From Collinsella aerofaciens (GTDB lineage: Bacteria; Actinomycetota; Coriobacteriia; Coriobacteriales; Coriobacteriaceae), in the NCBI GenBank assembly GCA_021639365.1, contig JAJXHK010000006.1:6268-70267 (forward strand): a DNA stretch of 64,000 nucleotides, written 5' to 3'. Shown here piece by piece: positions 42,476-51,883 of this stretch. Each line of letters starts with the position of its first letter. Within the stretch, counting starts at the first letter, position 1. The translations under genes and the position numbers were made by a program. The notes under the pieces are model-generated. The model was not told the origin of the DNA, searched no databases, and worked only from the letters and a program-made list of their open reading frames with translations.

Positions 42476-43975
42476 ATGAAACGCGAGCAAAGCGCCGCTA
42501 AACGAGAGAAACGCAAACTCCTATGGGGTGGCTCTATTTCCGCCGTACAGTGTGAAGGCGCTTGGAATGAAGGTGGAAAATCCCCGGTTGAATCTGATTA
42601 TGCCGAATGCTCGGGCGGGGTCGCCCACTTCAAAAGCGTATCCTATCGCGATGCAACGGGGAATCTCCAAAAAGGACCCATGCCATGTTGGAACGTAATA
42701 CCGCCCGGTGGCATCGAACGCATCGAAAAACCGGATGCATACTATCCGTATCGTTCCGGCATTGATTTCTACCACCGCTATCGAGAAGATATCGCCTTAT
42801 TCGCCGAAATGGGCTTTCAATCGCTGAACCTGTCCATCTCTTGGGCACGAGTCATGCCTCACGGAATCGATGGGGGAATCAACCGCGAGGGAGTTGAATT
42901 CTACCGCGATGTTCTCAGCGAGCTAAAACGATATGATATCGAACCCATCGTAACCCTCTTCAAGTATGACATGCCCTGTTATCTCGACGATAAATACGAC
43001 GGTGGCTGGCTCGATCGAAGCATGGTCGACGAATTCGAGGCCTTTGCCAAGGTTTGCTTTGTCGAGTATCGCGATCTGGTGAAATACTGGATCACGTTCA
43101 ATGAGATAAACGGCATCGCCATGATCGGAAAGGAATTCGGCGTCATCTCGGCGCAGCAAGCCTATCAGCTTGGACACCACCTTATGGTGGCAAGCGCGCG
43201 TGCGGTGCGCGCGGCGCACGATATCGATCCCTCTTTCAAGGTCGGCTGCATGGTCTACCAGGGAACGACCTACCCCATGACTGCCGATCCAACCGACTAC
43301 CTCACGGTAATGGAGCAGACCCGCAAAAGAACTCACTATTTCGGCGACACAATGGTGCGGGGCGCATACCCCTCTTACGCTCAAAAGATATGGGAAGACG
43401 AAGGCGTCGAACTCGAATGGGCTCCTACCGATATCGCAGACTTGCAAGCCGGCAAAGTCGATTATTACGCGTTCTCCTGCTATAACTCAAGCTGCTACAC
43501 CTCGCATACCGACGAAAACGCAGAGATCGTGGGCAATCTGATGAAAGGCCTGCGCAATCCCTATCTGGACAAGAGCGAATGGGGTTGGACCATAGACCCC
43601 TACGTACTCAAGATCACCATGATCGAGTTGTACGACCGCTATCAGATCCCGCTCATGATCGTCGAGAACGGCCTGGGAGCGACTGACGTTCTCGAGAAAG
43701 ACGGCTCGGTGCACGATCCTTATCGCATCGATTACCTGCGTTCCAATATCAAGGGAATGCTGGAGGCACTCGATGAGGGTGTCGATCTCATTTCATACAA
43801 TTCGTGGGGCTGCATCGATCTGGTCGCAGCGTCATCGGCGCAAATCACAAAACGTTACGGCTATATCTATGTCGACAAAGACGACACCGGAGCGGGCACC
43901 CTTAAACGATACAAGAAGGATTCGTTCTACTGGTACCAAAAAGTCATCGCCACCAATGGCGAAGACTTGTCGTGA
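42476..43975 (+). CDS. GH1 6-phospho-beta-glucosidase-like enzyme
   Basis: The 499-aa (beta/alpha)8 glycosidase has the acid/base Glu210 in WITFNEIN and the nucleophile Glu397 in MIVENGLGA, and ends in the GH1 close (KRYKKDSFYWYQKVIATNGE). The start WGGSISAVQCEGAWNEGGKS is typical of the phospho-glycosidase branch. An insert of about 45 residues (ECSGGVAHFKSVSYRDATGN and onward) replaces the usual short loop near the active site, and is shared in position with the enzyme at 46580. AAGGAGA precedes the ATG, 17 nt after EIIA. It should hydrolyse a phosphorylated beta-glucoside delivered by the PTS; the aglycone is unknown. Confidence 0.92.
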   Translation: MKREQSAAKREKRKLLWGGSISAVQCEGAWNEGGKSPVESDYAECSGGVAHFKSVSYRDATGNLQKGPMPCWNVIPPGGIERIEKPDAYYPYRSGIDFYHRYREDIALFAEMGFQSLNLSISWARVMPHGIDGGINREGVEFYRDVLSELKRYDIEPIVTLFKYDMPCYLDDKYDGGWLDRSMVDEFEAFAKVCFVEYRDLVKYWITFNEINGIAMIGKEFGVISAQQAYQLGHHLMVASARAVRAAHDIDPSFKVGCMVYQGTTYPMTADPTDYLTVMEQTRKRTHYFGDTMVRGAYPSYAQKIWEDEGVELEWAPTDIADLQAGKVDYYAFSCYNSSCYTSHTDENAEIVGNLMKGLRNPYLDKSEWGWTIDPYVLKITMIELYDRYQIPLMIVENGLGATDVLEKDGSVHDPYRIDYLRSNIKGMLEALDEGVDLISYNSWGCIDLVAASSAQITKRYGYIYVDKDDTGAGTLKRYKKDSFYWYQKVIATNGEDLS

Positions 43976-44011
43976 CGCGCTCGTCACAGGTCCCAGAAAA
44001 GGAGGAGGCCC

Positions 44012-44920
44012 ATGACCACCAGCCAACGTCTTGCACTCGATTTTGGTGGAACCAGCCTGAAATACGCGTTGGTCGCCGGCGCGGAAACGGTGACGGAAAG
44101 TCACTGCATCCCGTCACCGAATAAAAGCCGCGACGAGTTCCTTCAAACGATCAGAAGCATCTATTCCACCTATGAACGGCAAACCGATGGTGTCGCCATC
44201 AGCTTTGCAGGCTGCGTCAACGCCCAAACGGGTTTCGTCCATCACGGGGGATCCTACAGTTTCATCATGAGGGAAGACCTCAAAACAGAACTCGAAACCC
44301 TCTTGGGCTGCCCGGTGGCAATCGCCAACGACGCCGAATGCGCCCTGCTCGGCGAGCGATCCGGCGGAAACCTCCGGGATGTAGATAACGCCGTAGTCTT
44401 GGTCCTGGGCACGGCCATCGGCGGAGCGTTGATGCTAAACGGCGAGCTCTACCACGGTGCCCACGATAATGCCGGAGAGCTGTCAAGCTATCTATACGAT
44501 GTCGGAGGCACGGGGTGCGAGCGCTATTGGTTCATGCACAACAGCGCTATGGGTCTTTTCGGACCCTATGCGACCGCGCACGGAATCGACCCCCGAAAAT
44601 ATTCCGGCCGATTGTTTTTCCAGGATCTCGATGAGGAAAAAAACAACCACATCGAACGCTTTGCAAATGAACTGGCCGATGTGGTCTACAGCATCCAGAC
44701 GCTCCTGGATGTCGAGCGTTTTCTTGTCGGTGGAGGCATCAGCGAGCATCCCGAATTGATCGAAGCCATACAGGCCGCATGCGCACTCCGATTCGAGGAG
44801 CACTCAATGTTCCGTGTGGCGCAGCCAGACGTGCAGAAGTGCGCACGCGGCAATGACGCGAACCTCATCGGAGCGTCGGTGCATTTCGATCGCATCGCAG
44901 GCAGGCACCGGCTTTCGTAA
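44012..44920 (+). CDS. ROK-family sugar kinase (beta-glucoside kinase-like)
   Basis: The 302-aa ROK protein has the ATP-binding start LALDFGGTSLKYALVAG, a sugar-binding region IANDAECALLGERSGG, the LVLGTAIGGALMLNGELYHG block and GELSSYLYD, and ends RGNDANLIGAS. The canonical ROK zinc motif is reduced. It would phosphorylate glucose, a beta-glucoside or a related sugar released in the pathway. AAAAGGAGGAGG precedes the ATG. It lies 36 nt after the first GH1 gene in the operon. Whether it works on free glucose or on a disaccharide cannot be told. Confidence 0.88.
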   Translation: MTTSQRLALDFGGTSLKYALVAGAETVTESHCIPSPNKSRDEFLQTIRSIYSTYERQTDGVAISFAGCVNAQTGFVHHGGSYSFIMREDLKTELETLLGCPVAIANDAECALLGERSGGNLRDVDNAVVLVLGTAIGGALMLNGELYHGAHDNAGELSSYLYDVGGTGCERYWFMHNSAMGLFGPYATAHGIDPRKYSGRLFFQDLDEEKNNHIERFANELADVVYSIQTLLDVERFLVGGGISEHPELIEAIQAACALRFEEHSMFRVAQPDVQKCARGNDANLIGASVHFDRIAGRHRLS

Positions 44921-45026
44921 CATCCTCCGTTCACGGCCCGCTCATTGATAGGAGTCGAAAACCAAGCATCGTCCATGTCCGTATAGGTAAAGCCATTTCA
45001 AGCGACAGAAATCAGAGGAGAGGACC

Positions 45027-45506
45027 ATGGTTCCATTCAATTCGATCATGCACATTTCGTTTTTCACCGATCAGCTGGATGAAATGATCGATTTTTATCA
45101 GAACAAGCTGGGCATGAAACCCAAAATCGTTACTCGAGCCAAAGCATACAAGGACAGCGATGATGCCTCGATGGCCAAGCTCGCTGAACTGGATCCCGAA
45201 CGCATCATGATCGTGTACTTGGAAGCGGCGCCCGGCCAGTTCATCGAGCTCTTCCCGAGCTTCCCCGGGCAGCAGCCGCACGCTGCATGGAATGAGCAGT
45301 TGGGTTATTCCCACTTCGCCTTGCTCGTCGATGATATCTACGAAGCCCACGATGCGCTCACGGCCGCCGGCATCGAGATCGATTCCGAGGTCCACAAAGG
45401 CCCCAGCGAAACCTTCCAGTTCTGGATCCACGATCCCGATGGCAATAAATGCGAACTCATGCAGTATACCGACCGCTCCTATCAAGTCGTCGGCAACATC
45501 ATGTAA
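45027..45506 (+). CDS. VOC-family (glyoxalase-fold) protein
   Basis: The 159-aa protein has two beta-alpha-beta-beta-beta modules with metal-ligand positions: MHISFFTDQLDEMIDFYQNK, IELFPSFPG, YSHFALLVDDIYEAHDALTA and the end QFWIHDPDGNKCELMQYTD. His and Glu at the module ends fit a mononuclear metal site. VOC enzymes include glyoxalases, epimerases and dioxygenases; within a glycoside operon a sugar epimerase or isomerase-like role is plausible but unproven. It is 12 nt from the oxidoreductase gene downstream, so the two probably act in sequence. Confidence 0.88.
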   Translation: MVPFNSIMHISFFTDQLDEMIDFYQNKLGMKPKIVTRAKAYKDSDDASMAKLAELDPERIMIVYLEAAPGQFIELFPSFPGQQPHAAWNEQLGYSHFALLVDDIYEAHDALTAAGIEIDSEVHKGPSETFQFWIHDPDGNKCELMQYTDRSYQVVGNIM

Positions 45507-45518
45507 GGAGGACCGAAA

Positions 45519-46514
45519 ATGAAACTCGGTATCATCGGTGCAGGAATGATCGTCAAGGACTTTATGACGTATCTCGATAGGATCGAGAATCTCGAGGTCC
45601 GAGGCATCCAAGACATCGAGCTCGAAGGCGCTCAAGCGCTGTGCGAGCGCTACGGCATCGGATGCGCCACGACCTCCTTCGACGAGCTTGTGGCAACGGG
45701 CATTGACACCGTCTATGTCGCGGTGCCGAATTACCTCCACTTCGATTACTGCAAACGCGCCCTTGAGCGCGGGCTTCATGTCATTGTCGAAAAGCCCATG
45801 GCAAGCACCGAGCGCGAGACGCGCGAGCTCGCCAAGTTGGCGAAGGACCGCAATCTACTCATCTTCGAAGCGGTAACCACGTTGTACCTGGGAAACTACC
45901 GCAAGGTCCAGGAATGGCTGCCGCGCATCGGCAGCATCAAGCTCGTTCAGAGCCAGCACAATCAGTATTCGAGTCGCTACGACGCGTTCCGGGCGGGTCA
46001 CGTGCTCCCGGCATTCGATCCCGCAAAGTCCGGCGGGGCGATGATGGACCTCGGCCTTTACAACCTTCATTTTGTCATGGGCCTTTTGGGCGAGCCGAAC
46101 GATGTCCGCTACACGGCGAATGTCGAACGAGGCGTGGACACAAGCGGAGTGCTGACCCTTTCCTATCCGAATTGCACCGCGCTGTGCGTGCAGGCAAAGG
46201 ACAGCAAGGGGCCTAAGGGGGGAACGATCCAGGGAACGGACGGCGTCATCCGCACCGAATGGTCTCCCAACGTCGTGGGCAAGGCAACACTCGAGCTCTA
46301 CGACGGCACAACCGAGGAATTCGATGACGGCATGGCGCTTTCGCGCCTCCTTCCAGAATTCACCGCTTTCATCGACGCCATCGATAGGAACGATCGGGGA
46401 TTCTGCGAAACGATGCTGGAGAAAAGCATCGCTGTGAGCCGCGTGCAGACCAAGGCCCGCCTGATGGCCGGGGTGCGCTTCCCTGCAGACGATCGCATGG
46501 AGATCCGCCCGTAA
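45519..46514 (+). CDS. Gfo/Idh/MocA-family oxidoreductase
   Basis: The 331-aa protein has the NAD(P)-binding start KLGIIGAGMIVKDFMTYLDR and the family signature HVIVEKPMAST with the catalytic Lys, then GGAMMDLGLYNLHFVMGLLG in the substrate domain. Members oxidise or reduce sugar hydroxyls, or act in two-step glycoside cleavage by oxidation, elimination and reduction. Next to a VOC protein and GH1 enzymes, it may help to process an unusual aglycone or sugar. AAGGAGG precedes the ATG. All key motifs are present. Confidence 0.92.
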   Translation: MKLGIIGAGMIVKDFMTYLDRIENLEVRGIQDIELEGAQALCERYGIGCATTSFDELVATGIDTVYVAVPNYLHFDYCKRALERGLHVIVEKPMASTERETRELAKLAKDRNLLIFEAVTTLYLGNYRKVQEWLPRIGSIKLVQSQHNQYSSRYDAFRAGHVLPAFDPAKSGGAMMDLGLYNLHFVMGLLGEPNDVRYTANVERGVDTSGVLTLSYPNCTALCVQAKDSKGPKGGTIQGTDGVIRTEWSPNVVGKATLELYDGTTEEFDDGMALSRLLPEFTAFIDAIDRNDRGFCETMLEKSIAVSRVQTKARLMAGVRFPADDRMEIRP

Positions 46515-46579
46515 ACCCGTATGGATTGAACAGCCGTACGGACCCGCGATAACGACAATCGCCCCGAAAGGAGCCTGGC

Positions 46580-48064
46580 ATGTCATTTCCCGAAGGTTTT
46601 TTATGGGGTGGCGACATCAGCGCCGCCCAGTGCGAGGGGGCTTGGAATGAAGGAGGTAAGGCCCCCATCGAAGCCGACTATCTGCTCGGAGGATCAAAGA
46701 AGAGCATGCGCTTCGCATGGTACCGCCTACCCGACGGCGCAGAAGGTAAAACTATGCAGATGGCCGGCCAGCTTCCAGCGGGTGCGCGCTACATCTTGCA
46801 AGACGGAGCATTCTATCCCAATCACCGTTCGGTCGATTTCTACCATCGCTACCGCGAAGACATAGCCCTCTTCGCCGAGCTAGGGATCAAGGCGATCAAT
46901 CTCAGCGTTTCATGGGCCCGCATCTACCCCAACGGCGTCGCCGGAGGTGTGAACCAAAAGGGGCTCGACTACTATCGCGACCTTCTCACGCTGTGTCGGG
47001 AACACAACATAGAGCCTATCGTGACGCTCTACAAATACGACCTGCCCGTATTCTATCTGGAGGAGTGGGGCGGCTGGTCGAACCGAGCGCTCATCGATGA
47101 ATACGTCACCTTTGCCACGACCTGCCTTAAAGAGTTCCGGGGGCTTGTCCATTACTGGATCACCTTCAACGAGCTCAACGTATTAAAGCTCATGGCGAAG
47201 ATCAACCCGGCCGCGACAGCAGAGGACCGCCAGCGCGTTTACGAGGAGTCTCACAACCAGCTCGTCGCTTCGGCCCGGGTGGTGGCGGCAGGGCACGAGA
47301 TCGACGCCGAAAACAAACTGGGCTGCATGTGCGCGGGAATGTTCGGATACACCTACACCAGCGATCCGATCGACGCCGCACTCGTGCAACGTGGAGCACA
47401 GGACGACTTCTACTATTTCGCGGACACGATCGTGCGCGGCGCATATCCGAGCTTTGCCGTGCGGACACGTGAAGCCGATGGCGCCACGCTCGATATATCG
47501 GAAGAGGACGCAGCTGTTCTTCAGGCCGGGAAGGCTGATTTTCTTCCCTTCTCGTATTACGCGACAAGCTGCCGAACGATACACGGCGAGGGCCTTGACC
47601 GCGCAAAGGGAAATCTCGTGCTCTCGTCGGTCAAGAATCCCTACCTGGAAACAAGCGCGTGGGGATGGCAGATCGATGCCGAAGGACTCAAGACCTTTCT
47701 TCACGAGCTCTACGACCGCTATCAGATTCCCCTGCTCATCGCAGAAAACGGTCTGGGTGTCGACGAATGCCCGGATGAACGGGGGCGGATTCACGACGAC
47801 TACCGAATCGACTATCTCGGCAAACATCTTGTCAAGGCCGGCGAGGCCATCGACGAGGGCGTTGATCTCATCGGCTACACCATGTGGTCGCTCATCGATC
47901 TGGTATCGTTTTCTTCAGGCGAGCTGAAAAAACGATACGGCCTCATCTATGTCGACGCCGACGACGAAGGAAACGGGACATTCGATCGTCTGCGCAAAGA
48001 TAGCTTCTATTGGTATCAACGGGTGATATCGACCAATGGGAAGGAGCTGCCGCCCAAAATCTAA
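46580..48064 (+). CDS. GH1 6-phospho-beta-glucosidase-like enzyme (second copy)
   Basis: The 494-aa GH1 enzyme has acid/base Glu198 in WITFNELN and nucleophile Glu389 in LLIAENGLGV. It shares layout with the 42476 gene, including an insert near residues 36-80 (YLLGGSKKSMRFAWYRLPDG) between the EGAWNEGGKAPIEADY motif and DFYHRYREDIALFAE. The two are clearly paralogues, more alike to each other than to the third GH1 (50319). AAAGGAG precedes the ATG. It ends the + strand operon; an inverted repeat lies between it and the regulator gene. Confidence 0.92.
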   Translation: MSFPEGFLWGGDISAAQCEGAWNEGGKAPIEADYLLGGSKKSMRFAWYRLPDGAEGKTMQMAGQLPAGARYILQDGAFYPNHRSVDFYHRYREDIALFAELGIKAINLSVSWARIYPNGVAGGVNQKGLDYYRDLLTLCREHNIEPIVTLYKYDLPVFYLEEWGGWSNRALIDEYVTFATTCLKEFRGLVHYWITFNELNVLKLMAKINPAATAEDRQRVYEESHNQLVASARVVAAGHEIDAENKLGCMCAGMFGYTYTSDPIDAALVQRGAQDDFYYFADTIVRGAYPSFAVRTREADGATLDISEEDAAVLQAGKADFLPFSYYATSCRTIHGEGLDRAKGNLVLSSVKNPYLETSAWGWQIDAEGLKTFLHELYDRYQIPLLIAENGLGVDECPDERGRIHDDYRIDYLGKHLVKAGEAIDEGVDLIGYTMWSLIDLVSFSSGELKKRYGLIYVDADDEGNGTFDRLRKDSFYWYQRVISTNGKELPPKI

Positions 48065-48126
48065 ACGATCGGCCGGCACCAACTGGGCGACGAGGCCGAG
48101 AGCGCGTCTTTACCGAAGTTGCAATC

Positions 48127-48157
48127 GCTCTTATAGGAGCACGGCCCTTATAAGAGC
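48127..48157. promoter_or_regulatory. 9-bp inverted repeat before the PRD regulator
   Basis: GCTCTTATA (48127-48135) and TATAAGAGC (48149-48157) are perfect inverted copies, with GAGCACGGC repeated directly across them. It could be the operon's terminator or the operator of the PRD regulator at 48261. Confidence 0.4.
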
Positions 48158-48260
48158 ACGGCTTCAACCGATTTCTACATAGAGCCATGCGTTTTTGTGG
48201 GAAAATAACGGTGACGAAACGACCAGAGCCATTGCGGGCTCAAGTAAGACGGGTTTTCCT

Positions 48261-50249
48261 GTGGACGCGCGCATTCAAGAACTCATCGAGATCATCGGTA
48301 AGATCGGAAGGGAAGAGGGAGTCCCCTCCGCCGATCTCGCTTGCCGCCTCGGAGTGGGAGAACGCACGGTGCGTACCTATGTCCGCCAGGCAAATGAACT
48401 CATCGCCCCCTCGGCACGGATCGTAAAACGCCGAGGGGGCGGCTATGTCTTAGAGGTCGAAAACGTGACATCGCTTGCCGAAAAGGGGTGCGATGCTCAC
48501 CAAGCGCGACTCGAAAGCGCTCCGAGAACACGCGAGGAGCGTGTCTCATATCTCGTCAACGACCTCGTTTCACGCTCCGACTGGGTGACCCTCGGCGATC
48601 TGGAAAGCACTCTTTGCGCTTCGCGCAGTGCGATTTCGCTTGATTTAAAGGAAGTGGAACGAACTCTAGACAAGTTCGACCTAACGCTGGAAAGACGCCC
48701 CTGGCACGGCCTGCGCGTGCAGGGCGATGAGCTGAACCGCCGTCTTTGCATAGCCGCCTCGATCGCACGCACCGAACTCATCGCCGCACCCGGAACTCCT
48801 CCGACGGACGGAATAGCGAATCGTCTGATCGGCATGGAAGGGATACACGATCAGAGGGTGCTCCTGGAAGACATCGTGGAGAGCATAGACAACCTGTTGG
48901 CGACAATCGACTACTCCATCAACGCCATCGCATATCAAAACCTTCTCATTCATATCATCGTCGCAGTCTTCAGAATCGCCGAAGGCCATTACGCTCCCAT
49001 GGAAAGATCGGACCTGGAAGGCCTCAAGAACACTGAGGCATTTGCAGCATCCCGAACGATCGCCGAGGGTATCCGAGATCGTATAGGCATCGAGCTTCCC
49101 GAAGAGGAAATCGCCTATATTTCCATCCATCTTGCGGGAAAACGCGCCTACTACGAAAACCCGCGGGGGAAATCAACGATCTCTGACGAGATCTGGGATC
49201 TTACCGAAAGGATGGTCTACGCCATCTGGGAAACTTTTCGCTTTGATTTTCGCGGCGATCTCGAGCTCCGCATGAATCTCGCTCGTCATATCGAGCCGCT
49301 TTCGATTCGGCTCCAGCACCACATGGAGCTCAAAAACCCGCTGCTCGGCGAAATAAAAACGCGATACCCCCTCGGTTGGTCGATGGCAACGGAAGCGGGT
49401 GCCGTACTGGCGCACCATTTCGGCACGCAGCTCTCTGAAGATGAAACGGGCTATCTCGCGCTTGCATTCGCCTTGGCAATCGAACGAGAGCACGAAGACG
49501 CTCCCAAAAAGAACCTTCTTGTGGTATGTGCATCCGGAACGGGTAGCGCGCGCCTGCTGGAACATAGATGTGCTCGCGAGTTTGGGGACATCATCAATGA
49601 AATCAGAACGTGCGACATCTTGCACATTTCGAGCGTCGATTTCAGCGATATCGACTATGTCTTCACTACCGTCCCCCTTGACCGAGCACTTCCCGTGCCC
49701 GTTCGCGAGATATCGCTATTCCTCGAAAAGTCCGAGGTGGAAAATCTGCGCAATACCCTCGAAACGGAGACGGAACCGGAAGATGCCTTGCGCTGCCTGG
49801 ATCGATCTCTGTTTTTCCCTCATCTCCCCTGCTCGAGTAAAGATGAGGCACTCGATTATCTCTGCATGCAGCTTCGTACCTCAAATGCGCTACCGCGGGA
49901 TTTCGAAGAACTTGTCCGCAAAAGAGAAGCTGCCGCCCCGACCTGCTTTGGCAACGGCGTGGCACTCCCCCACCCCCTTGAAGCTGTGAGCGATAGGACG
50001 GAAATAGCGATAGGCCTGCTTGATAATCCTGTTGCATGGGATCCGCAGGGGACACCGGTCCAGGCGGTTTTACTCATCTCGCCCGCACGATCCGCCGATA
50101 AGGAAACCCAAGGTCTTTTCAGGCTGCTGGCCGACTATCTGATAGATACTCAAGCGATCGGCCGTTTACTTGCTGACCGAACCTGGGACTCGTTATTCCA
50201 AGGCCTCCTCGACACACAAAAAACGAAGCGTTCCAAAAAACCGAGATAA
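48261..50249 (+). CDS. PRD-domain transcriptional activator with EIIB/EIIA-like domains (LicR/MtlR type)
   Basis: The 662-aa regulator has an N-terminal HTH pair (DLACRLGVGERTVRTYVRQA; TLGDLESTLCASRSAISLDL), PRD1 with His in NLLIHIIVAVFR and AYISIHLAGKRA, PRD2 (ARHIEPLSIRLQHH), an EIIB-Gat-like domain with Cys (LLVVCASGTGSARLLEH) and an EIIA-2-like domain with His in GVALPHPLEA. In PRD2 the usual second His is replaced (GYLALAFALA). Such proteins activate PTS operons and are tuned by phosphorylation. A GTG start at 48261 is preferred because its partner at 55665 starts at the same place; ribosome-binding sequences are weak. Confidence 0.85.
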   Translation: MDARIQELIEIIGKIGREEGVPSADLACRLGVGERTVRTYVRQANELIAPSARIVKRRGGGYVLEVENVTSLAEKGCDAHQARLESAPRTREERVSYLVNDLVSRSDWVTLGDLESTLCASRSAISLDLKEVERTLDKFDLTLERRPWHGLRVQGDELNRRLCIAASIARTELIAAPGTPPTDGIANRLIGMEGIHDQRVLLEDIVESIDNLLATIDYSINAIAYQNLLIHIIVAVFRIAEGHYAPMERSDLEGLKNTEAFAASRTIAEGIRDRIGIELPEEEIAYISIHLAGKRAYYENPRGKSTISDEIWDLTERMVYAIWETFRFDFRGDLELRMNLARHIEPLSIRLQHHMELKNPLLGEIKTRYPLGWSMATEAGAVLAHHFGTQLSEDETGYLALAFALAIEREHEDAPKKNLLVVCASGTGSARLLEHRCAREFGDIINEIRTCDILHISSVDFSDIDYVFTTVPLDRALPVPVREISLFLEKSEVENLRNTLETETEPEDALRCLDRSLFFPHLPCSSKDEALDYLCMQLRTSNALPRDFEELVRKREAAAPTCFGNGVALPHPLEAVSDRTEIAIGLLDNPVAWDPQGTPVQAVLLISPARSADKETQGLFRLLADYLIDTQAIGRLLADRTWDSLFQGLLDTQKTKRSKKPR

Positions 50250-50252
50250 AGC

Positions 50253-50286
50253 GGGCGGGGTTTCGCCCATTGTCGAAACCCCGCCC
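50253..50286. terminator. Bidirectional terminator between convergent genes
   Basis: GGGCGGGGTTTCG (50253-50265) pairs perfectly with CGAAACCCCGCCC (50274-50286) around an 8-nt loop. It lies 3 nt after the + strand stop and 32 nt before the minus-strand stop. Confidence 0.8.
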
Positions 50287-50318
50287 AAGCGCGATCGGAT
50301 CATTCGAATCGTACGCCG

Positions 50319-51752
50319 TTAGAGCTCGGCTCCATTGGTCTCGATCACATGCTTATACCACCAGAAAGAGTCCTTGCGGTAGCGCTTCATCTCCGATTTG
50401 GACGCTTTCTCGTCGTCCTCATCGCGGTCCACGTAGATAAAGCCGTAACGCTTGGAGATGCCCTCGCGCGTGCTCACCAGATCCATGACGCTCCAGGTGC
50501 ACAGACCGATGATGTCGGCACCTTCCTCGATACCGATTTCGAGCTGGCGGAAAACATCATGCAGGAACTCGATGCGATATTGATCGTGCACGGTCCCGTC
50601 TTCAAGCACCTCATGGCGGGCGGTGCCGCACTCGGTCACCATGAGCGGCAGGTGATAGCGGGCGGTCAGTCGACGAGCGGTAACACGCAGACACCACGGA
50701 TCGTATAGGCTGCCGTCCGAGGGATTGGGCACGAAGTGCTCGTTCAGGCTCGTCTCACCGATACCGGGCTTCTGAGCAAGCGCCAACAAATAGGAAAGCT
50801 GACGATTGTCCTGACCGGCAAGGTCTTCGAGGTCAATGCAGTCATCCCATCCGAGCGCTCGCACGGTATCGTTGCCATAGCAGTTGAACGCAATGAAATC
50901 GGGGTGCGCTTCGGCCAGCGCCTCCATGTCACCGGGAAGCACGTTCATCTTCACGCCCTGATGATCGAGCCAACGAATCACGCTCTTGGGGTAGGTGCCG
51001 AACACGAACGGATCAAGGTACATGTTATTGCGCAGATCATCCATGTTGAGCGCGGCGATGTAATCCTCGGGTGCACTCGTGAGAGGATAACTCGTCGTGA
51101 TATTGGGAACGGGACCCACCTTGGCTCCCGGGCAGAGCTCATGGCAGAGCTTCATCGCCTGAGCCTGCATCACCATCATACGATGGGCGATATCATACAG
51201 CTCTTGCGGCCCGTGCAGGGAGCGGTCTCCCGTCATGTCGATAGCACCGTAGAACGTGGTGGCATTGTATTCGTTGTAGGTAAGCCAATAGGGAACTTCG
51301 TCGGGACCGAAGTTCTCAAACAGAACGCGAGCGTAATTGAGATATGCCTCGCACATGGCCGGATTGCGCCAATCCCCGTACTTCTGTTTGAGTTCAAGCG
51401 GAATGTCGTAATGAACCAAGGTCATAACAGGCTTGATACCGTGTTTCTTGCACTCGGCGAATACACGATGATAGAAATCGATGCCTGCCTGGTTGACTTC
51501 GCCCTCACCGGAGGGCAGGATGCGCGACCAGCTGATGGAGCTACGGAAAGCCTTCAGGCCCATCTCGCCCATAAGGGCAATATCCTCAGCGTAATGATGG
51601 TAAAAATCACTCGTTACGCGGAAACCGCAGTTGCCGGGGTTAACGGGACGAACATCCCAGATGGAGAGCCCTTTTCCGTCCGCATCGTACGCTCCCTCGC
51701 ATTGAGGGGCGGACGCGCTTGAACCCCACAGAAAGCCGTCGGGAAATGACAT
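50319..51752 (-). CDS. GH1 beta-glucosidase/6-phospho-beta-glucosidase (third copy)
   Basis: The 477-aa GH1 enzyme has acid/base Glu161 in YWLTYNEYN and nucleophile Glu374 in LMVTECGTARHE, where the usual ENG is ECG. Other motifs (WGSSASAPQCEGAYDADGKG, SDFYHHYAEDIALMGEMG, SISWSRILP) match the phospho-beta-glucosidase branch. It lacks the insert of the 42476 and 46580 enzymes, so it likely has a different substrate. It is the third gene of the minus-strand operon regulator, EIIBC, GH1, separated from EIIBC by 131 bases containing a long hairpin. Confidence 0.9.
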   Translation of the reverse strand: MSFPDGFLWGSSASAPQCEGAYDADGKGLSIWDVRPVNPGNCGFRVTSDFYHHYAEDIALMGEMGLKAFRSSISWSRILPSGEGEVNQAGIDFYHRVFAECKKHGIKPVMTLVHYDIPLELKQKYGDWRNPAMCEAYLNYARVLFENFGPDEVPYWLTYNEYNATTFYGAIDMTGDRSLHGPQELYDIAHRMMVMQAQAMKLCHELCPGAKVGPVPNITTSYPLTSAPEDYIAALNMDDLRNNMYLDPFVFGTYPKSVIRWLDHQGVKMNVLPGDMEALAEAHPDFIAFNCYGNDTVRALGWDDCIDLEDLAGQDNRQLSYLLALAQKPGIGETSLNEHFVPNPSDGSLYDPWCLRVTARRLTARYHLPLMVTECGTARHEVLEDGTVHDQYRIEFLHDVFRQLEIGIEEGADIIGLCTWSVMDLVSTREGISKRYGFIYVDRDEDDEKASKSEMKRYRKDSFWWYKHVIETNGAEL

Positions 51753-51842
51753 GATTCTTCCTTCCTATCGGTGTTTTATCCTTTTTAGTCTTCCATCAAA
51801 GCAAAGGGCACGCCCCTTGCAATTGAGAGGGCCGGCCTATGT

Positions 51843-51876
51843 CGGCACCCGAGCCCCGAAAAGGAGCCGGGTGCCG
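51843..51876 (-). promoter_or_regulatory. Intercistronic hairpin between EIIBC and GH1 genes
   Basis: On the minus strand CGGCACCCG...CGGGTGCCG form a near-complete stem with small bulges around TTTTC. There is no T-run, so it may slow decay of the upstream message or partly terminate. Confidence 0.5.
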
Positions 51877-51883
51877 CACGGGA

